64,000 nucleotides of DNA from Enterobacter ludwigii (GTDB lineage Bacteria > Pseudomonadota > Gammaproteobacteria > Enterobacterales > Enterobacteriaceae). Position 1 is the stretch's first letter. The number at the start of each line of letters is the position of its first letter. Below, piece by piece: positions 11,117 through 22,220 of the stretch. A program made the position numbers and the translations under genes. The stretch is from NCBI GenBank assembly GCA_023023105.1, contig CP083824.1, forward strand, positions 2,666,001 to 2,730,000. Direction: 5' to 3'. The notes beneath the pieces were generated by a model. It made no database searches. It was given only the letters and a program-made list of their open reading frames with translations, and was not told the origin of the DNA.

Positions 11117-12415
11117 TTAGTTATGCGCGCCGTGCAGGTGCTGTGGACGTGACGGCGTAAACCCTGATTGATAGCGTGCTGCGCTTAAATCGTCAAACGG
11201 AATAGCCGGCGTGCGCCCGGAAATCAGGTCGCTCAGCAGTTGACCAGACCCGCAGGCCATCGTCCAGCCAAGCGTGCCGTGTCCGGTATTGGTCCACAGA
11301 TTTTTAAACGGCGTGCGCCCAACTATCGGTGTGCCGTCGGGAGTCATTGGACGCAGGCCGGTCCAGAACGTTGCCTGCTCAACAAAACCCCCGCGCGGGA
11401 AGAGATCCCCCACCACCATCTCCAGCGTTTCACGACGCGGCTTCAGCAGCTCGGTGTTGAAGCCGACAATCTCCGCCATGCCGCCGACGCGGATGCGGTT
11501 ATCGAAGCGCGTAATTGCAATCTTGTAGGTTTCATCCAGGATGGTCGACACAGGCGCGCCGCTCTCCTCTTTCACCGGAATGGTCAGCGAGTAGCCCTTG
11601 AGCGGATAGACCGGAATATCGAGAATGCCTTTCAGCATGGCAGTGGAGTACGAGCCAAACGCCATGACGTAAGCATCAGCTTTGATCACTTCGTCGCCGC
11701 ACTTCACGCCGTAAATCTTTTCCCCTTCCGACAGCAGCTTATCGACAGAGGTGTTAAAGCGGAATTTCACCCCCGCCTGCTCGCACATTTGTGCCAGACG
11801 TTGCGTAAAGAGCTGGCAGTCACCGGTTTCGTCATTCGGCAGGCGCAGACCGCCCGTCAGTTTGTGCGCCACTTCCGCAAGGGCCGGTTCAACCTGACCA
11901 AGCTGGCTCGCTTCCAGCAGCTGGTACGGTACGCCGGCATCTTCCAGCACGGCGATATCGCGGGTCGCATTTTCGTACTGTTGCTCCGTACGGAACAGCT
12001 GTAGCGTCCCGCCCTGGCGGCCTTCGTACTCAATGCCGGTCGACGCGCGCAAGGCTTTCAGGCAATCACGGCTGTACTCCGCCAGACGCACCATGCGCCC
12101 TTTGTTTTCCATGTAGTGGCGGGTGTCGCAGTTGCGCAGCATCTGCCACATCCACTTCAGCTGAAACTGGGTGCCGTCGAGGCTGATGGCCAGCGGCGCA
12201 TGGCGCTGGAACATCCATTTAATCGCCTTCAGCGGAACACCGGGTGCCGCCCACGGCGCCGCATAACCCGGAGAGATTTGCCCGGCGTTTGCCGCGCTGG
12301 TTTCAAGCGCTGGACCGGATTCACGATCGATAACGGTTACGTCATGTCCCGCCTGACTTAAATACCAGGCGCTGGTTACGCCAACGACACCACTTCCCAG
12401 TATGACAACACGCAT
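11117..12415 (-). CDS. dadA: D-amino acid dehydrogenase, small (FAD) subunit
   Basis: 432 aa from ATG 12415, which has GGAG nine bases upstream; a GTG six bases further out (12421) is less likely. FAD-binding dinucleotide fold at the N-terminus ([18 protein letters not shown]) and DAO-family motifs such as [10 protein letters not shown] and [16 protein letters not shown] near the C-terminus. It oxidises D-alanine and other D-amino acids to 2-oxo acids, passing electrons to the respiratory chain at the inner membrane. First gene of dadAX, preceded by a CRP-type site. Confidence 0.96.
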   Translation of the reverse strand: MRVVILGSGVVGVTSAWYLSQAGHDVTVIDRESGPALETSAANAGQISPGYAAPWAAPGVPLKAIKWMFQRHAPLAISLDGTQFQLKWMWQMLRNCDTRHYMENKGRMVRLAEYSRDCLKALRASTGIEYEGRQGGTLQLFRTEQQYENATRDIAVLEDAGVPYQLLEASQLGQVEPALAEVAHKLTGGLRLPNDETGDCQLFTQRLAQMCEQAGVKFRFNTSVDKLLSEGEKIYGVKCGDEVIKADAYVMAFGSYSTAMLKGILDIPVYPLKGYSLTIPVKEESGAPVSTILDETYKIAITRFDNRIRVGGMAEIVGFNTELLKPRRETLEMVVGDLFPRGGFVEQATFWTGLRPMTPDGTPIVGRTPFKNLWTNTGHGTLGWTMACGSGQLLSDLISGRTPAIPFDDLSAARYQSGFTPSRPQHLHGAHN

Positions 12416-12503
12416 AGCCACTCCATTATGTGCAAAAGAACAATCTTCTAATTACAGATTGATAACCTAGTTGAAAATATTATTCAACATATGACTTTTT
12501 TAT

Positions 12504-12519
12504 GGTGACTTACCTCACA
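12504..12519 (-). promoter_or_regulatory. CRP-binding site of dadAX
   Basis: On the minus strand TGTGAGGTAAGTCACC matches TGTGA-N6-TCACA with one mismatch, 89 bases before the dadA ATG. E. coli dadAX is known to be CRP-activated and Lrp-controlled. Confidence 0.75.
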
Positions 12520-12679
12520 CATCCCCCAGCATCAGGGGATAGTGCTAATTTGGGATCTCCTGCTGCGCGTTATTTTTAACCAGCATAATATGCTGCGAGA
12601 CACCGTTTATTTGCCGTATCAAAAACGCGAAATCGCAAAGAAAAAATTTCTGCTCCAGCACGCTTTTTAACACGTTGAT

Positions 12680-12687
12680 CTATGCTT
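12680..12687 (+). promoter_or_regulatory. Possible sigma-S type -10 element of ycgB
   Basis: CTATGCTT resembles the CTAYRCTT -10 of RpoS promoters, about 57 bases before the ycgB start. ycgB is an RpoS-dependent gene in E. coli. Weak evidence on its own. Confidence 0.4.
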
Positions 12688-12736
12688 GAAAGGAGGCTCT
12701 CCAGACAGAGAGAGCACCCACAATGAGGGCGCGCTA

Positions 12737-14269
12737 ATGGCTACTATTGATTCCCTGAACAAGGACAACACACGTCTGAGCGATGGACCCGACTGGACCT
12801 TCGAGCTGCTGGATGTCTACCTCGCCGAAATCGACCGGGTGGCAAAACTGTATCGCCTGGATACTTATCCGCATCAGATTGAAGTCATTACGTCCGAACA
12901 GATGATGGACGCCTACTCCAGCGTCGGGATGCCGATTAATTATCCTCACTGGTCGTTTGGTAAAAAATTTATTGAAACGGAACGGTTGTATAAGCACGGG
13001 CAGCAGGGGCTGGCGTATGAGATTGTCATCAACTCCAACCCGTGTATTGCTTATTTGATGGAAGAGAACACCATTACCATGCAGGCACTGGTGATGGCGC
13101 ATGCCTGCTACGGACACAACTCCTTTTTCAAGAACAATTACCTGTTCCGCAGCTGGACGGATGCCAGTTCTATTGTCGATTACCTTATCTTCGCCCGTAA
13201 GTACATTACCGACTGCGAAGAGCGTTATGGCGTGGATGAAGTGGAAAAACTGCTCGATTCCTGCCATGCGCTGATGAACTACGGCGTGGATCGTTACAAA
13301 CGTCCGCAGAAAATCTCCCTGCAGGAGGAGAAAGCCCGGCAGAAAAGCCGCGAAGAGTATCTGCAAAGCCAGGTAAATATGTTGTGGCGTACCCTGCCGA
13401 AGCGTGAGGAAGAGAAAGCGGTGGCCGAAGCACGTCGCTATCCGTCTGAGCCGCAAGAAAACCTGCTCTATTTTATGGAGAAGAATGCTCCGCTGCTGGA
13501 ACCATGGCAGCGTGAAATCCTGCGCATCGTGCGCAAGGTAAGCCAGTATTTCTACCCGCAAAAACAGACCCAGGTGATGAACGAGGGCTGGGCGACATTC
13601 TGGCACTACACCATTCTCAACCATCTGTATGACGAAGGAAAAGTCACCGAGCGGTTTATGATGGAATTCCTGCATAGCCATACCAATGTGGTGTTCCAGC
13701 CGCCGTACAACAGCCCGTGGTACAGCGGGATTAACCCGTACGCGCTTGGCTTTGCCATGTTCCAGGACATTAAACGTATCTGTCAGTCACCCACAGAAGA
13801 AGACAAGTACTGGTTCCCGGATATCGCCGGTTCTGACTGGCTGGAAACGCTGCATTTCGCCATGCGCGACTTTAAGGATGAGAGCTTTATCAGCCAGTTT
13901 ATGTCGCCGAAGATCATGCGTGATTTCCGCTTCTTTACCGTTCTGGACGACGATCGGAATAATTATCTGGAGATTTCAGCGATCCATAACGAAGAGGGGT
14001 ACCGTGAGATCCGCTCTCGCCTCTCTTCTCAGTACAACCTGAGCAATCTTGAACCCAATATTCAGGTATGGAACGTTGATTTACGCGGTGACCGCTCTCT
14101 GACGTTGCGGTATATCCCTCACAACCGCGCGCCGCTGGATAAAGGGCGTAAAGAAGTGCTGAAGCATGTGCATCGCCTGTGGGGCTTTGACGTGCAGCTT
14201 GAGCAGCAGAATGAAGATGGTAGCGTGGAGTTACTTGAGCGTTGTCCGGCGCGGTTGAATACGCTGTAG
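12737..14269 (+). CDS. ycgB: SpoVR-family protein
   Basis: 510 aa from ATG 12737 (GAGGG 8 bases upstream), equal to E. coli YcgB; upstream in-frame codons are not conserved. SpoVR domain across most of the protein, with characteristic strings such as MPINYPHWSFGK, MAHACYGHNSFF and MNEGWATFWHYTILNHLY. The His/Glu-rich helices suggest a metal site, but no activity is established. Family members are stationary-phase or spore-linked and often co-occur with yeaGH-type kinases elsewhere in the genome. Confidence 0.94.
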   Translation: MATIDSLNKDNTRLSDGPDWTFELLDVYLAEIDRVAKLYRLDTYPHQIEVITSEQMMDAYSSVGMPINYPHWSFGKKFIETERLYKHGQQGLAYEIVINSNPCIAYLMEENTITMQALVMAHACYGHNSFFKNNYLFRSWTDASSIVDYLIFARKYITDCEERYGVDEVEKLLDSCHALMNYGVDRYKRPQKISLQEEKARQKSREEYLQSQVNMLWRTLPKREEEKAVAEARRYPSEPQENLLYFMEKNAPLLEPWQREILRIVRKVSQYFYPQKQTQVMNEGWATFWHYTILNHLYDEGKVTERFMMEFLHSHTNVVFQPPYNSPWYSGINPYALGFAMFQDIKRICQSPTEEDKYWFPDIAGSDWLETLHFAMRDFKDESFISQFMSPKIMRDFRFFTVLDDDRNNYLEISAIHNEEGYREIRSRLSSQYNLSNLEPNIQVWNVDLRGDRSLTLRYIPHNRAPLDKGRKEVLKHVHRLWGFDVQLEQQNEDGSVELLERCPARLNTL

Positions 14270-14310
14270 CTCTGCCCTGTTTGTCCGCGAAGCGTCGCGC
14301 CATCCGACGA

Positions 14311-14340
14311 AAAAAAACCTCTCATATGAGAGGTTTTTTT
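14311..14340. terminator. Bidirectional terminator between ycgB and fadR
   Basis: AAAAAAACCTCTCATATGAG then AGGTTTTTTT is a perfect palindrome with A and T flanks, serving both convergent genes. Confidence 0.9.
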
Positions 14341-14342
14341 AT

Positions 14343-15062
14343 TTAACGACTTTGAATCGCTAAATCACCCGGTAGGGTTTTCTGCATACGGTGCCAGATT
14401 TCACCGGAGTCGTGGCCGTAGCGACGCACGGTTTCATAGACCTGATCGTGCAGACCTTCAGAACAGAGCTTGCTCAGCTTATGGTAGAAACCCAGTGCCA
14501 GGCTGCGGGCTTCCGGATTAGCAAAATAGTGGCGACCAATGCGGGTATACAGCCCTTTCATACCATTCAGAATAAGGCCGTAAATTGGGTTGCCAGAGGC
14601 AAACGCCAGCCCACGGAAGACGTTGTAATCGAGGGTTGCAAACGCATCTGCGTGATCTTCAACTTCGTTCGCACTGGCCAGCACGGCAAGCGCATCTTCC
14701 GGATGCTGACGAAAAGCGGTGCGAATAAAGATCGTCGCAATGTTGGTACGCACGGAAAGCAGATTATCGATCAGCTGCGGCACGCTTTCATGGTCGAGGC
14801 GCGCCAGCGTTTCAAGAATATTCAGCCCGGAAGTTTCCCAGAAGTTGTTCACTTTCGTTGGTTTGCCGTGCTGAATCGTCAACCACCCATCACGTGCCAG
14901 TCGCTGGAGCACTTCACGCAGCGTGGTGCGAGTGACGCCAATCAGTTCAGAGAGTTCGCGTTCAGCCGGAAGAATGGATCCCGCAGGAAAACGATTATTC
15001 CAGATGCTTTCAATGATGTACTCTTCCGCGAAACCCGCCGGGCTCTGCGCCTTAATGACCAT
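14343..15062 (-). CDS. fadR: Fatty-acid metabolism regulator FadR
   Basis: 239 aa from ATG 15062, the E. coli length; the frame stays open 35 codons upstream but without conservation. Residues about 8-75 are a GntR winged helix ([26 protein letters not shown]); the rest is the FadR acyl-CoA-binding domain. It represses fad genes and activates fabA/fabB, and releases DNA on binding long-chain acyl-CoA. A FadR-type operator precedes fadD in this same window. Divergent from nhaB. Confidence 0.97.
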   Translation of the reverse strand: MVIKAQSPAGFAEEYIIESIWNNRFPAGSILPAERELSELIGVTRTTLREVLQRLARDGWLTIQHGKPTKVNNFWETSGLNILETLARLDHESVPQLIDNLLSVRTNIATIFIRTAFRQHPEDALAVLASANEVEDHADAFATLDYNVFRGLAFASGNPIYGLILNGMKGLYTRIGRHYFANPEARSLALGFYHKLSKLCSEGLHDQVYETVRRYGHDSGEIWHRMQKTLPGDLAIQSR

Positions 15063-15263
15063 AGTGAGATTTCCATTACACAGCTTTAGCAAATTGGACT
15101 CATCATACCAGAGGCACGCTGTAGCAGATAGCGCGGCAAAGAGAGAAAAGAGGGATCGCGGTTTCATTTTTGTGAAATTTACAATACTGACTTATCCACC
15201 TCCAGGCCGCGATTTTTGCGTATACTCATGTTTTGTCTGAGTTGACGGGGAAGGACGTCTGTC

Positions 15264-16802
15264 GTGGAAATTTCTTTTGGGCGCGCAGTGTGGCGCAATT
15301 TTTTAGGCCAGTCACCCGACTGGTACAAACTGTTATTGCTGGTGTTCCTGGTCGTTAATCCCATCATTTTTATTGTGAGCCCGTTTATTGCCGGCTGGTT
15401 GCTGGTGGCCGAGTTTATCTTTACCCTGGCAATGGCGCTGAAATGTTATCCCCTGCTGCCGGGCGGATTGCTGGCGTTTGAAGCGGTCGTTATCGGTATG
15501 ACCAGCGCAGAGCATGTTAAAGCAGAACTGGCCTCTAATCTGGAAGTGCTTCTGCTGCTGATATTTATGGTGGCCGGTATCTACTTCATGAAACAGCTAC
15601 TGCTGTTTATCTTTACCCGCCTGCTGCTCAGCATTCCGTCGAAAACACTTCTGTCGCTGGCCTTCTGCGTGGCTGCTGCTTTTCTTTCGGCCTTCCTGGA
15701 TGCCCTGACGGTCGTTGCGGTGGTGATAAGCGTTGCCGTTGGATTTTACGGCATTTACCATCGGGTGGCCTCTTCGCGCCCCGGTGACGATCTGCTGGAT
15801 GACAGCCAGGTTGATACTTACCACCGGGAAGTGCTGGAACAATTTCGCGCCTTCCTGCGAAGCCTGATGATGCATGCCGGCGTTGGCACCGCCCTGGGTG
15901 GCGTGATGACAATGGTGGGTGAACCCCAAAACCTGATCATTGCCAAAGCGGCTGGCTGGCATTTTGGTGATTTCTTCCTGAGAATGGCACCGGTGAGTAT
16001 ACCGGTTCTGATCTGCGGTCTGGTGACCTGCATGCTGGTGGAGAAGTTTCGTCTCTTTGGCTATGGCGCACAACTCCCGGCCCCGGTGCGTCAGGAACTG
16101 CATAAATTCGATCTGCAAAGCCGTAGCCAGCGGACGCGCCAGGAGACACTGCGTCTTATTGCGCAGGGGATCATCGGTGTCTGGCTTATTGCCGCGCTGG
16201 CGTTTCATCTTGCTGAAGTGGGGTTGATTGGTCTCTCGGTTATTATCCTCGCCGCCACATTTACTGGCGTAACGGATGAACATGCTATCGGCAAGGCGTT
16301 TACCGAAGCCTTGCCGTTTACCGCGCTGTTAGCTGTATTTTTTGCCGTTGTGGCGGTAATTATTGACCAACACCTCTTCGCGCCAATTATTGCCTTTGTT
16401 TTACAGGCTGCACCGGATGCTCAGCTCTCGCTGTTTTATCTGTTTAACGGCCTGCTCTCGTCGATATCCGACAACGTCTTTGTCGGGACGGTCTACATCA
16501 ATGAGGCTAAAGCGGCCATGGAGCAAGGCGTCATCAGTACGGGGCAGTTTGAGCTGCTGGCTGTGGCGATCAACACCGGCACTAACCTGCCGTCGGTTGC
16601 GACCCCTAACGGGCAAGCCGCTTTCCTCTTTCTGTTGACCTCCGCGCTGGCGCCACTCATACGACTTTCTTATGGCAAGATGGTCTGGATGGCCCTGCCC
16701 TATACGCTGGTGCTCACGATCGTGGGATTGCTTTGCGTCAAAATTACCCTCATTCCCTGTACGCAATGGTTGATACAAGCGGGTATACTTGCGGCGCAAT
16801 AA
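15264..16802 (+). CDS. nhaB: Na+/H+ antiporter NhaB
   Basis: 512 aa, about 12 membrane helices. GTG start at 15264 with GGAAGGA upstream. Conserved stretches include [49 protein letters not shown] and [28 protein letters not shown] (quoted in pieces of the real protein). It exchanges 2 Na+ for 3 H+ at the inner membrane. Its promoter faces that of fadR across 201 bp, as in E. coli. Confidence 0.96.
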   Translation: MEISFGRAVWRNFLGQSPDWYKLLLLVFLVVNPIIFIVSPFIAGWLLVAEFIFTLAMALKCYPLLPGGLLAFEAVVIGMTSAEHVKAELASNLEVLLLLIFMVAGIYFMKQLLLFIFTRLLLSIPSKTLLSLAFCVAAAFLSAFLDALTVVAVVISVAVGFYGIYHRVASSRPGDDLLDDSQVDTYHREVLEQFRAFLRSLMMHAGVGTALGGVMTMVGEPQNLIIAKAAGWHFGDFFLRMAPVSIPVLICGLVTCMLVEKFRLFGYGAQLPAPVRQELHKFDLQSRSQRTRQETLRLIAQGIIGVWLIAALAFHLAEVGLIGLSVIILAATFTGVTDEHAIGKAFTEALPFTALLAVFFAVVAVIIDQHLFAPIIAFVLQAAPDAQLSLFYLFNGLLSSISDNVFVGTVYINEAKAAMEQGVISTGQFELLAVAINTGTNLPSVATPNGQAAFLFLLTSALAPLIRLSYGKMVWMALPYTLVLTIVGLLCVKITLIPCTQWLIQAGILAAQ

Positions 16803-16814
16803 AGTATGCATCTC

Positions 16815-16842
16815 GGGCAGTTCGCTGCCCGTTTGTTTTTTC
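16815..16842 (+). terminator. Terminator after nhaB
   Basis: CGGGCAGTTCGCTGCCCG followed by TTTGTTTTTT, 13 bases past the nhaB stop. Confidence 0.8.
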
Positions 16843-16945
16843 GCACGATAAACATCCAATTACGTTTTATTTCGTCAGGTACAGGTGGCGCGAAAAACGA
16901 ATTCGTTTACACTGCGCTTTCTAAGCATGTTCCAGGGAAATGATT

Positions 16946-17476
16946 ATGTTGAGATTTTTAAACCAGTGCTCCCGCGGTCGCGGAGCGTGGTTGTTAATGG
17001 CCCTGACCGCCTTTGCGCTGGAAATGGTCGCGCTGTGGTTCCAGCATGTAATGGGACTCAAGCCTTGCGTGCTTTGTATTTACGAACGCTGCGCATTGTT
17101 TGGCATTATGGGGGCGGGTCTGGTGGGCGCGATTGCCCCGAAATCACCGCTGCGCTATGCCGCAATCGCTATCTGGTTGTACAGCGCCTGGAAAGGGATT
17201 GAACTCTCCTGGCAGCACACCATGATGCAGTTGCATCCGTCACCATTTATGACCTGTGATTTCGCCGCCCGCTTCCCGAGCTGGCTACCGCTGGATAAAT
17301 GGCTGCCGCAGGTGTTTGTTGCTTCCGGCGACTGCTCCGTTCGTCAGTGGGAATTCCTGACCCTGGAGATGCCGCAGTGGCTGGTGGGTATTTTTGTGGC
17401 CTACTTCGTCGTGGCACTGCTGGTGCTGATTGCTCAGCCATTCAAACCGAAGAAACGCGATTTGTTTGGAAGGTAA
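16946..17476 (+). CDS. dsbB: Disulfide bond formation protein B
   Basis: 176 aa from the second ATG (16946), which has AGGGA at correct spacing and matches the E. coli start MLRFLNQ. Four membrane helices. Redox cysteines C41/C44 (PCVLC) and C104/C130 are all present. It reoxidises periplasmic DsbA and passes electrons to quinone. Alternative start two codons upstream at 16940. Confidence 0.96.
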   Translation: MLRFLNQCSRGRGAWLLMALTAFALEMVALWFQHVMGLKPCVLCIYERCALFGIMGAGLVGAIAPKSPLRYAAIAIWLYSAWKGIELSWQHTMMQLHPSPFMTCDFAARFPSWLPLDKWLPQVFVASGDCSVRQWEFLTLEMPQWLVGIFVAYFVVALLVLIAQPFKPKKRDLFGR

Positions 17477-17506
17477 ACGCAGCGCTACCCGACATACAGC
17501 AAACAA

Positions 17507-17534
17507 TAAAAAACCCGCCTCGGCGGGTTTTTTA
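17507..17534. terminator. Bidirectional terminator between dsbB and ycgN
   Basis: AAAAAACCCGCCTCGGCGGG followed by TTTTTTATT; A-rich and T-rich flanks serve both convergent genes. Confidence 0.9.
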
Positions 17535-17541
17535 TTTCAAC

Positions 17542-17982
17542 TCAACGGTTGGGATGATTCATGATGTGATCTTCCCAGTCCCGAACCTCAGACTCTTTCA
17601 CCGCAATGTGGCGCACTGAAATGCGCTCACCGTGCATCGCCGCTTTCGACCCCGTCAGCAGCGGGTGCCAGTTTGGTAAACCTTTCCCTTCCGCCAGCAG
17701 GCGATACGCGCAGGTATGCGGCAGCCATTCGAAAGTTGGCAGGTTATCGCGGGTTAATTTGATGCAGTCCGGCTCAAACTCGAACCGACGCTCATAGTTA
17801 CGGCACTGGCAGGTTTTGATGTTCAACTGTTTGCAGGCAACGTTGGTGAAGTAGATTTCGTCAGAATCTTCATCCATCAGCTTGTGCAGGCAGCACTGCC
17901 CGCATCCGTCGCACAATGATTCCCATTCCGCGTCAGTCATGTCATCAAGAGTTTTGCTTTGCCAGAAAGGGATGTCGTTCAT
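17542..17982 (-). CDS. ycgN: UPF0260 cysteine-cluster protein
   Basis: 146 aa from ATG 17982; a GTG at 17994 adds four residues and neither start has a strong ribosome site. Cysteine cluster [13 protein letters not shown] near residue 25 and further cysteines ([21 protein letters not shown]) suggest a Zn or Fe-S site. The family (YkgJ/UPF0260) has no proven function. Same orientation as ycgM and ycgL, as in E. coli. Confidence 0.9.
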   Translation of the reverse strand: MNDIPFWQSKTLDDMTDAEWESLCDGCGQCCLHKLMDEDSDEIYFTNVACKQLNIKTCQCRNYERRFEFEPDCIKLTRDNLPTFEWLPHTCAYRLLAEGKGLPNWHPLLTGSKAAMHGERISVRHIAVKESEVRDWEDHIMNHPNR

Positions 17983-18075
17983 CAGGATGTCCACACGTCA
18001 AAAGAAAGCGCACCTTATAACGAGTCTGGCACGTTGTTGCAAGTTTTGCCGCCCTCTTCAGGCGGCAAGATGCAG

Positions 18076-18735
18076 TTACAGCACGCGGGTTTTCAGCGAC
18101 AGGCCGTTAAAACCAACCTCAAGCTCATCCCCGCTGAGTAGCGGGCCAACACCTTCCGGTGTACCTGTCAGGATCACATCACCCGGTTTCAGGGTAAAGA
18201 AGCGGCTCATATAGGCAATCAGCGGTAGGATCTTGTGGATCATATCGGCGGTGGTTCCCTGCTGGCGGAATTCACCATTAACCTTCAGGGAAAGCGGCGT
18301 ATCCTGCGGGTCAGCAGTGAACTCGCCCACTGGCACAAAACCGGAGATCGGGCAGGAATTATCAAACCCTTTGGCTTTTTCCCACGGCTGCCCGGCTTTT
18401 TTCATTTTCCCCTGAACATCACGCAACGTAAGGTCCAGCGCAACGCCGTAGCCAGCAATCGCTTTTTGCACGTGCTCTTCAGAGGCCTGACGCAGCGTCG
18501 CGCCGATCAGCACGGCGAGTTCAACTTCGTGGTGGACTGAACCCAGCCCCTGCGGTAAGGCCAGCGGCTGACGGATATCACAAAGCGCCGTTTCTGGCTT
18601 AATGAACAGAACCGGTTCTTCTGGCGTCGCGCTGCCCATCTCCTGAATATGTTTTGCATAGTTGCTGCCCACGCAGACCACTTTGCTGACGGGATAATCC
18701 AGTAATGCACCTTGCCAGTTATGATGTTGATACAT
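18076..18735 (-). CDS. ycgM: Fumarylacetoacetate hydrolase family protein
   Basis: 219 aa, the E. coli length. FAH fold with metal-binding motif HHEVELAVLIG (Glu-x-Glu) and conserved DLTLRDVQGKMKKAGQPWEKAK and GDVILTGTPEGVG. Relatives hydrolyse or decarboxylate acylpyruvates (oxaloacetate tautomerase/acylpyruvase FAHD1 type); the exact substrate is not established here. A hairpin without a T run follows the stop (18046-18064). Confidence 0.92.
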   Translation of the reverse strand: MYQHHNWQGALLDYPVSKVVCVGSNYAKHIQEMGSATPEEPVLFIKPETALCDIRQPLALPQGLGSVHHEVELAVLIGATLRQASEEHVQKAIAGYGVALDLTLRDVQGKMKKAGQPWEKAKGFDNSCPISGFVPVGEFTADPQDTPLSLKVNGEFRQQGTTADMIHKILPLIAYMSRFFTLKPGDVILTGTPEGVGPLLSGDELEVGFNGLSLKTRVL

Positions 18736-18782
18736 GGTCGACCCCTAAACGGTTGATGTGTTGAGTCCAAAAACAGTTGAGA

Positions 18783-19058
18783 CTATTTTTTTCCGTTCGC
18801 CTCAAGATGCTGTTTTAATAAATTCTCAGGCGGCGGCGGAAGCTGTAAATAATAGCCCTGCTCGGTTAATGCCGTTTTCACTTTTTCCAGATCGGCATTC
18901 ACCAACGTCTTACGACCATCCAGCGGCAGCAGCATCGCCAGCTGCGGTCGGCCAAAGCTTTTCATTAATTCTTCAGGCACGCGGGAAAAATCGTCTTTCT
19001 TTTCGACATAAAGATAGGTCTGGTCACGACTTGTACTTCTGTAGATCACACAAAACAT
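18783..19058 (-). CDS. ycgL: YcgL domain protein
   Basis: 91 aa, small alpha/beta protein of the YcgL family; starts [20 protein letters not shown] and ends [16 protein letters not shown]. Function unknown. Divergent from minC across 123 bp, an arrangement kept across enterics. Some E. coli annotations start 11 codons further upstream. Confidence 0.9.
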   Translation of the reverse strand: MFCVIYRSTSRDQTYLYVEKKDDFSRVPEELMKSFGRPQLAMLLPLDGRKTLVNADLEKVKTALTEQGYYLQLPPPPENLLKQHLEANGKK

Positions 19059-19076
19059 GTTTTTACTCTGAATTAA

Positions 19077-19889
<813 letters not shown>

Positions 19890-19912
19890 TCCCTTTTTAA
19901 CAAGGAATTTCT

Positions 19913-20725
19913 ATGGCACGCATTATTGTTGTTACTTCGGGTAAAGGAGGCGTTGGCAAGACCACCTCCAGCGCGGCCATCGCTACTGGTTTGGCCCAGA
20001 AGGGAAAGAAAACCATCGTTATCGACTTCGATATCGGTCTGCGTAACCTCGACCTGATCATGGGATGTGAGCGTCGCGTCGTGTATGACTTCGTGAACGT
20101 CATTCAGGGCGATGCCACGCTGAACCAGGCGATGATTAAAGACAAGCGCACCGAGAACCTCTACATTCTTCCGGCCTCTCAGACGCGTGACAAAGACGCG
20201 CTGACCCGTGAAGGGGTGGAAAAGGTGCTCGACGATCTGAAAAAAATGGATTTCGACTTCATTGTCTGCGACTCCCCTGCCGGCATCGAAACCGGTGCCC
20301 TGATGGCGCTCTACTTCGCTGATGAAGCGATCATCACCACCAACCCTGAAGTTTCATCCGTGCGTGACTCAGACCGCATTCTGGGGATCCTCGCCTCTAA
20401 ATCCCGTCGTGCGGAAAATGGCGAAGACCCGATTAAAGAACACCTGCTGCTCACCCGCTACAACCCTGGCCGCGTGAACAAAGGTGACATGCTGAGCATG
20501 GAAGACGTGCTGGAGATCCTGCGCATCAAACTGGTAGGCGTTATCCCGGAAGATCAGTCCGTGTTACGCGCTTCTAACCAGGGCGAGCCAGTGATCCTTG
20601 ATACAATGGCAGATGCAGGTAAAGCGTATGCTGATACTGTTGACCGTCTGCTGGGAGAAGAACGTCCTTTCCGCTTCATTGAAGAAGAGAAGAAAGGTTT
20701 CCTCAAACGCCTGTTCGGAGGATAA
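19913..20725 (+). CDS. minD: Septum site-determining ATPase MinD
   Basis: 270 aa. Deviant Walker A GKGGVGKTT with Lys11 and Lys16, Walker B FIVCDSPAGIE, and a C-terminal amphipathic membrane-targeting helix (GFLKRLFGG). ATP-bound MinD binds the membrane and recruits MinC; MinE triggers hydrolysis. 23 bases after minC and 3 bases before minE. Confidence 0.98.
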   Translation: MARIIVVTSGKGGVGKTTSSAAIATGLAQKGKKTIVIDFDIGLRNLDLIMGCERRVVYDFVNVIQGDATLNQAMIKDKRTENLYILPASQTRDKDALTREGVEKVLDDLKKMDFDFIVCDSPAGIETGALMALYFADEAIITTNPEVSSVRDSDRILGILASKSRRAENGEDPIKEHLLLTRYNPGRVNKGDMLSMEDVLEILRIKLVGVIPEDQSVLRASNQGEPVILDTMADAGKAYADTVDRLLGEERPFRFIEEEKKGFLKRLFGG

Positions 20726-20728
20726 GTT

Positions 20729-20998
20729 ATGGCATTACTGGACTTTTTTCTCTCGCGGAAAAAGAACACCGCCAACATCGCTAAAGAACGTCTGCAAATT
20801 ATCGTGGCGGAGCGCCGTCGTAGCGACGCCGAGCCTCATTACCTGCCGCAGCTGCGTAAGGATATCCTGGAAGTGATCTGTAAGTATGTGCAGATTGACC
20901 CGGAGATGGTCACCGTACAGCTGGAGCAGAAAGACGGGGATATTTCGATTCTGGAGCTGAACGTTACGCTTCCGGAAGCGGAAGAGTCACGTCCGTAG
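20729..20998 (+). CDS. minE: Cell division topological specificity factor MinE
   Basis: 89 aa. N-terminal membrane-binding helix [11 protein letters not shown], MinD-interaction helix (about 13-31, [15 protein letters not shown]) and the C-terminal topological specificity domain. It drives pole-to-pole MinCD oscillation. One residue longer than I recall for E. coli, with a different last few residues (EAEESRP). Confidence 0.97.
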   Translation: MALLDFFLSRKKNTANIAKERLQIIVAERRRSDAEPHYLPQLRKDILEVICKYVQIDPEMVTVQLEQKDGDISILELNVTLPEAEESRP

Positions 20999-21012
20999 GT
21001 TTGTGATTTTGT

Positions 21013-21071
21013 AGCCCGGTAAGCGCAGCGCCGCCGGGGGAATATGCCGGGTATTTCACCCGGCATATTTA
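21013..21071. repeat. REP-like unit plus perfect 12-bp inverted repeat between minE and rnd
   Basis: GCCCGGTAAGCGCAGCGCC GCCGGG (21013-21037) is REP-like. Immediately after, AATATGCCGGGT (21041-21052) and ACCCGGCATATT (21058-21069) form a perfect 12-bp stem with a 5-base loop, between the convergent minE and rnd genes; probably a shared transcription stop. Confidence 0.75.
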
Positions 21072-22199
21072 TTAGCGCGGATACCCTTCCAGCAGCGTAT
21101 TCAGGCGATCGGCCATCAATTCTCCGCGCCATCCTGCTACCATTTCCGGCAAACCATTTTGCGGTTTCAGCTTCCAGTGCCAGTTCAGCAGCTGGTTAAT
21201 CTGTCGGCGTGAGGCGAGCAGTTCCGCACTCAGTTTGCTTTCCGTTGCGACGACCTGCACCAGCGCTTTGATATCCTTAAACGCTTTACGGTAGCCCGGC
21301 ATATCCATCAGATTCAGCAGCGGTTCCGGCAACGCATCTTCCGGCAGCTCCTGCGCTTTTGCGACCAGCGCCAGCAGGGTTTTGCCGTGGAAACGGATTT
21401 CGCTTCCCGAAAGCCCAATGCTGTCCAGCTCGCCCATGCTGCCTGGCATATAGCGCGCGACCGCCCAGAGATGCTCTTCGCGGACTACAAAGTTAACGGC
21501 AAGATCGCGCTCGCGGGCTTTGCGCAGACGCCAGTCCGCTAACAGCTGCAGGCACGCCAGCTGACGCGTACGCAACTGCCAGGCATTACTGATATCGCGC
21601 CAGGCGTCTTTCGGGTCAACCACTTCCTGACGACGTTGCTGCGCCATACGACACTCATCCAGGGCTGCAGCCAGCCAGCCTGAAGCTTCAGCCTCTTTCA
21701 TCAGCTGTCCGGCAATAGGCAGCAGATAAAACACGTCTGCCGCCGCGTATTCCAGCTGACGCTCAGTCAGAGGGCGCGCCAGCCAGTCAGTACGGGATTC
21801 GCTTTTGTCCAGCGTCAGGCCCGTATACTCCTCTACCATAGCAGCAAAGCCCCATGAGAGCGGACGATTGCTGAATGCCGCCAGGATCTGCGTATCAATC
21901 AACGGCTGTGGCATGATGCCAAACGTGTTGAGAAATACCTCCAGATCTTCACTGCCTGCGTGCAGGTATTTCGTCACGGCAGTATCGAGCAGCAGGTCAC
22001 GCATCGGCGTCCAGTCGGTAATACCGAGAGGATCGATCAGCGACACATGTTTACCGTCGAACATCTGAATCAAACCCAGCTGCGGATAGTACGTCCGGGT
22101 ACGAACAAACTCGGTATCCAGGGCAATGGCAGGAAAGTCGCGCGTCACTTCGCACAGCGAAGCCAGCTCGTCATTGGTCGTGATCATCTGGTAATTCAA
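21072..22199 (-). CDS. rnd: Ribonuclease D
   Basis: 375 aa when started at TTG 22199, the same length and non-AUG start known for E. coli rnd; the frame is open further to 22226. DEDD exonuclease domain at the N-terminus with D28-x-E30 (ALDTEF), further acidic residues in the TDWLARPL...YAAADV region, and C-terminal HRDC domains. A 3'-5' exonuclease that trims tRNA and other stable RNA precursors. Preceded by a hairpin plus U-run leader; downstream of fadD in the same direction. Confidence 0.95.
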   Translation of the reverse strand: MNYQMITTNDELASLCEVTRDFPAIALDTEFVRTRTYYPQLGLIQMFDGKHVSLIDPLGITDWTPMRDLLLDTAVTKYLHAGSEDLEVFLNTFGIMPQPLIDTQILAAFSNRPLSWGFAAMVEEYTGLTLDKSESRTDWLARPLTERQLEYAAADVFYLLPIAGQLMKEAEASGWLAAALDECRMAQQRRQEVVDPKDAWRDISNAWQLRTRQLACLQLLADWRLRKARERDLAVNFVVREEHLWAVARYMPGSMGELDSIGLSGSEIRFHGKTLLALVAKAQELPEDALPEPLLNLMDMPGYRKAFKDIKALVQVVATESKLSAELLASRRQINQLLNWHWKLKPQNGLPEMVAGWRGELMADRLNTLLEGYPR

Positions 22200-22220
22200 A
22201 ACGGGTTCTCTTTTGTTTGC

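Larger units (their letters stand above)
12422..12736. other. Divergent intergenic region dadA-ycgB
   Basis: 315 bp without an ORF. It carries the dadA promoter/CRP site and the ycgB promoter. The middle is AT-rich (GTTGAAAATATTATTCAACA forms an inverted repeat around 12471-12489, function unknown), which would suit Lrp, a known regulator of dadAX; I cannot place Lrp sites by eye. Confidence 0.6.

Noticed and set aside
12734..13681. 315-codon open frame opposite ycgB
   Set aside because: Antisense to a conserved gene, no ribosome site, no recognisable domain.
15597..16283. 228-codon open frame opposite nhaB
   Set aside because: Antisense mirror frame of a membrane protein; hydrophilic low-complexity composition.
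18046..18064. Hairpin after ycgM as an intrinsic terminator
   Set aside because: The stem is good but no T run follows on the minus strand; could be a processing site or rho-dependent end instead.
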